A DNA stretch of 8,562 nucleotides from an uncultured Oceanospirillaceae bacterium. GTDB taxonomy: Bacteria; Pseudomonadota; Gammaproteobacteria; Pseudomonadales; Oceanobacteraceae. The DNA lies in contig CALJVD010000091.1 of NCBI GenBank assembly GCA_937974825.1, positions 1 to 8,562 on the forward strand, in the 5' to 3' direction. Below, one piece after another: positions 6,684-8,562 of this stretch; position 1 is the first letter of the stretch, and each line of letters begins with the position of its first letter. A program made the position numbers and the translations under genes. The notes beneath the pieces were generated by a model that saw nothing but the letters and a program-made list of their open reading frames with translations, had not been told where the DNA came from and did no database searches.

Positions 6684-6821
6684 GATGAAACTATAAGGTT
6701 AGCCGACTCTAATCGTTAATTTAGAGAAAGCCTTAATAGTTTCAAAATTTGACTAACCCCAAGTGTCGGCCATTTGGAGATACTGCTTAATTAAAAGCAG
6801 AACAACATACAGGTACCAACC
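6684..6821 (+). promoter_or_regulatory. structured rpsA mRNA leader (probable S1 autoregulatory region)
   Basis: The cmk-rpsA gap folds into three hairpins. Hairpin I pairs 6686-6698 with 6731-6744 (13 bp, bulged A at 6735), with an inner stem CTCTAA (6707-6712) / TTAGAG (6721-6726). Hairpin II pairs CCAAGTG (6759-6765) with CATTTGG (6771-6777), with one wobble and loop TCGGC. Hairpin III pairs CTGCTT (6783-6788) with AAGCAG (6795-6800). AT-rich linkers separate hairpins I and II. In E. coli and other gammaproteobacteria the rpsA leader forms a series of hairpins with AU-rich single-stranded links, through which S1 represses its own translation. The match in architecture, position and gene supports the same role here; repression itself is inferred. 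The hairpin II loop is complementary to GCCGA (6702-6706) in hairpin I. Confidence 0.65.
6811..6814 (+). promoter_or_regulatory. weak ribosome binding site of rpsA
   Basis: AGGT at 6811-6814 lies 7 bases before the rpsA ATG at 6822, in a single-stranded stretch after hairpin III. It is a short match for such a highly expressed gene, which agrees with the known weak Shine-Dalgarno of rpsA, where leader structure and S1 itself control initiation. GGAGA at 6776-6780 is a better purine match but too far upstream unless hairpin III brings it close. Confidence 0.55.
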
Positions 6822-8504
6822 ATGAGCGAAAGCTTTGAAGCCCTCTTTGAAGAATCCCTTAAAGAACTAGACATGAAAACTGGCTCTATCGTAACCGGTA
6901 CAGTTGTCGATATCGACAGCGACTGGATTACAGTAAACGCTGGTTTAAAATCTGAAGCAGTTATTCCACGCAGTCAATTCATCAACGAAAAAGGCGAACT
7001 AGAAGTAGCTATCGGTGATGAGACTCAAGTTTCTTTAGAAGCCGTTGAAGATGGTTTTGGTGAAACTAAACTTTCTCGTGAAAAAGCCAAACGTGCTGAA
7101 AGCTGGATTGAGCTGGAAAAAGCTTTCGATGCTGATGAAGTGGTTCTGGGTATCATTAACGGTAAAGTTAAAGGCGGCTTTACTGTAGAACTTAAGAACA
7201 TCCGTGCTTTCTTACCGGGTTCTTTAGTAGACACTCGCCCTGTACGCGACACCGCGCACTTAGAAGGCAAAGAATTAGAATTTAAAGTAATTAAGTTAGA
7301 TGCTAAGCGTAACAACGTTGTTGTATCTCGTCGCGCTATTCTTGAAGCTGCTAACAGCCAAGAGCGTGAAGAATTACTAGCTAACCTACAAGAAGGTCAG
7401 TCAGTTAAAGGTATCGTTAAGAACCTAACAGACTACGGTGCTTTCGTTGACCTAGGTGGCGTAGATGGCTTATTGCACATCACAGATATGGCTTGGAAGC
7501 GTATTAAGCACCCAAGTGAAATCGTTGCTGTTGGCGACGAAATCGACGTTAAAGTATTAAAATTCGACCGCGAACGTAACCGTGTTTCTCTAGGTCTTAA
7601 GCAGTTAGGTGATGACCCATGGGTTAACATCAACGGCCGTTACCCAGAAGGCGCGCGCGCTAAAGCAATCGTTACTAACTTAACTGACTACGGCTGCTTC
7701 GCTGAGTTAGAAGAAGGTGTTGAAGGTCTTGTTCACGTTTCAGAAATGGACTGGACTAACAAGAACATTCACCCAAGCAAAGTTGTTCAAGTTGGCGATG
7801 AAGTTGAAGTAATGGTATTGGACATCGACGAAGAACGTCGTCGTATTTCTCTAGGTATCAAACAGTGCACTGTTAACCCTTGGGAAGATTTCGGTACTAA
7901 ATTCAACAAAGGCGACAAAATCAGCGGTAAGATTAAGTCTATCACTGACTTCGGTATCTTCATCGGTCTAGATGGCGGTATTGACGGCTTAGTTCACTTA
8001 TCTGACATTTCTTGGAATGAAAACGGCGAAGAAGCTGTTCGTAACTACAAGAAAGGCGATGAGTTAGAAACTGTTATTCTTTCAATTGACCCAGAGCGTG
8101 AGCGTATTTCTTTAGGCGTTAAGCAATTAGAAAGCGATCCATTCTCTGAGTACGTTGCTGAAAACGACAAAGGCACTATCGTTACTGGTAAAGTAACTGC
8201 CGTTGACGCAAAAGCAGCAACTGTTGAAATCGTTGAAGGTGTTGAAGCTACTCTGAAAGCGTCTGATATCAGCCGTGACAAAGTAGAAGATGCCCGTAAC
8301 GTACTTAACGAAGGTGACGAAGTTGAAGCGATCATCACATCTGTTGACCGCAAAAACCGCGTAATCAGTATCTCTGTTAAGGCGAAAGACGAAGTTTCTA
8401 CTAAAGCAGCTGTTAAAGAACAGCGCGCTAAAGCTGAAGCAGAAATCGCAGGTCCAACCACTATTGGTGACCTAATTAAAGAACAGATGAATCAAAAAGA
8501 CTAA
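6822..8504 (+). CDS. rpsA: 30S ribosomal protein S1
   Basis: S1 binds mRNA on the small subunit and helps unfold and load leaders with weak ribosome sites. The 560-residue protein starts MSESFEALFEESLKELD, nearly identical to E. coli S1 (557 residues). It has six OB-fold S1 repeats at about 19-86, 104-171, 191-259, 277-346, 363-434 and 450-519. Repeats 1 and 2 are the divergent ribosome-binding pair (GLKSEAVIP, FLPGSLVDTRPVRDT). Repeats 3-6 carry the RNA-binding pattern (NLTDYGAFVDLGG 201-213, GLVHVSEMDW 302-311, ITDFGIFIGLDGG 374-386). The C-terminal tail (about 522-560) is lysine/alanine/glutamate-rich and differs from E. coli. Codon choice (AAC, GAC, CGT, GGT, GTT) looks more biased than in the upstream genes, as expected for high expression. 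Start 6822 is set by homology and the upstream AGGT. Confidence 0.98.
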   Translation: MSESFEALFEESLKELDMKTGSIVTGTVVDIDSDWITVNAGLKSEAVIPRSQFINEKGELEVAIGDETQVSLEAVEDGFGETKLSREKAKRAESWIELEKAFDADEVVLGIINGKVKGGFTVELKNIRAFLPGSLVDTRPVRDTAHLEGKELEFKVIKLDAKRNNVVVSRRAILEAANSQEREELLANLQEGQSVKGIVKNLTDYGAFVDLGGVDGLLHITDMAWKRIKHPSEIVAVGDEIDVKVLKFDRERNRVSLGLKQLGDDPWVNINGRYPEGARAKAIVTNLTDYGCFAELEEGVEGLVHVSEMDWTNKNIHPSKVVQVGDEVEVMVLDIDEERRRISLGIKQCTVNPWEDFGTKFNKGDKISGKIKSITDFGIFIGLDGGIDGLVHLSDISWNENGEEAVRNYKKGDELETVILSIDPERERISLGVKQLESDPFSEYVAENDKGTIVTGKVTAVDAKAATVEIVEGVEATLKASDISRDKVEDARNVLNEGDEVEAIITSVDRKNRVISISVKAKDEVSTKAAVKEQRAKAEAEIAGPTTIGDLIKEQMNQKD

Positions 8505-8513
8505 TCTGTCCTT

Positions 8514-8548
8514 CATAAAAAAACCCGCCTAGTGCGGGTTTTTTTATG
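8514..8548 (+). terminator. strong intrinsic terminator after rpsA, probably bidirectional
   Basis: CATAAAAAAACCCGC (8514-8528) and GCGGGTTTTTTTATG (8534-8548) are perfect 15-base reverse complements around the loop CTAGT. The GC-rich core followed by seven T residues (8539-8545) starts 9 bases after the rpsA stop. The matching A7 on the left makes it work for the minus strand as well. It marks the end of the rpsA transcript. The remaining 14 bases hold nothing recognisable. Confidence 0.95.
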
Positions 8549-8562
8549 CCTGTAACTTGTGC

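Noticed and set aside
6692..6697. TATAAG as a -10 element of an rpsA promoter
   Set aside because: No -35 or extended -10 sequence is at the right distance, and the bases are fully explained by the hairpin I stem.
6686..6744. Hairpin I after cmk as an intrinsic terminator
   Set aside because: The stem is AT-rich and is followed by AAAATTTG rather than a T-run; a leader structure for rpsA fits better.
6749..6784. TTGACT (6749-6754) as a -35 element of an rpsA promoter
   Set aside because: No -10-like hexamer occurs at 16-18 bases; GATACT at 6779-6784 is 24 bases away and a poor match.
8045..8461. Long minus-strand open frames such as the 138-codon one opposite rpsA, and those opposite gyrA, pheA, tyrA-aroA and cmk
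   Set aside because: They lie wholly or mostly antisense to well-supported conserved genes, have low-complexity Ser/Thr/Leu-rich products, and show no recognisable domain; they are shadows of the coding strand.
1..8562. Search for mobile elements, CRISPR arrays, tRNA genes, toxin-antitoxin or defence genes
   Set aside because: All coding space is filled by conserved housekeeping genes and the gaps are short; no terminal repeats, spaced direct repeats or cloverleaf patterns were seen.

Overview
This window is a conserved housekeeping gene block from a gammaproteobacterium. The order is 3' end of gyrA, serC, pheA, hisC, a tyrA-aroA fusion, cmk, rpsA and a strong terminator, all on the + strand. 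It is the mixed-function 'aromatic supraoperon' known from Pseudomonas and relatives. The tyrA-aroA gene fusion and a histidinol-phosphate-type aminotransferase between pheA and tyrA fit Pseudomonas/Oceanospirillales-type bacteria and argue against enteric bacteria. The DNA is fairly AT-rich with many A/T-ending codons, which suggests a marine, lower-GC member rather than a true Pseudomonas. The genus cannot be fixed from this sequence alone.

Layout: bases 1-204 encode the last 67 residues of DNA gyrase subunit A. A 123-base gap with two hairpins but no T-run terminator leads to serC (328-1419). An 87-base gap with an inverted repeat leads to pheA (1507-2598). A 73-base gap with two mutually exclusive hairpins leads to hisC (best start 2672, stop 3784). 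The tyrA-aroA fusion starts at a GTG that overlaps the hisC stop by four bases (3781-6006), and cmk follows after 5 bases (6012-6683). A 138-base structured leader separates cmk from rpsA (6822-8504). A perfect 15-bp hairpin with a T7 run closes the block (8514-8548).

How the genes work together: AroA makes EPSP, the precursor of chorismate. PheA converts chorismate to prephenate and then phenylpyruvate. TyrA oxidises prephenate (or arogenate) towards tyrosine. HisC can supply the aromatic aminotransferase step as well as the histidine-pathway step. SerC belongs to serine and pyridoxal-phosphate synthesis, and PLP is the cofactor of both aminotransferases here. Cmk (CMP/dCMP recycling), ribosomal protein S1 and gyrase tie the amino-acid genes to nucleic-acid and translation functions.

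No mobile element, CRISPR array, tRNA/rRNA gene, defence system or broken gene was found. The most interesting unexplained signals are non-coding. One is the rpsA leader, where a hairpin loop is exactly complementary to an internal-loop strand of the preceding hairpin. The other is the attenuator-like alternative pairing upstream of hisC. No previously undescribed protein system is evident.
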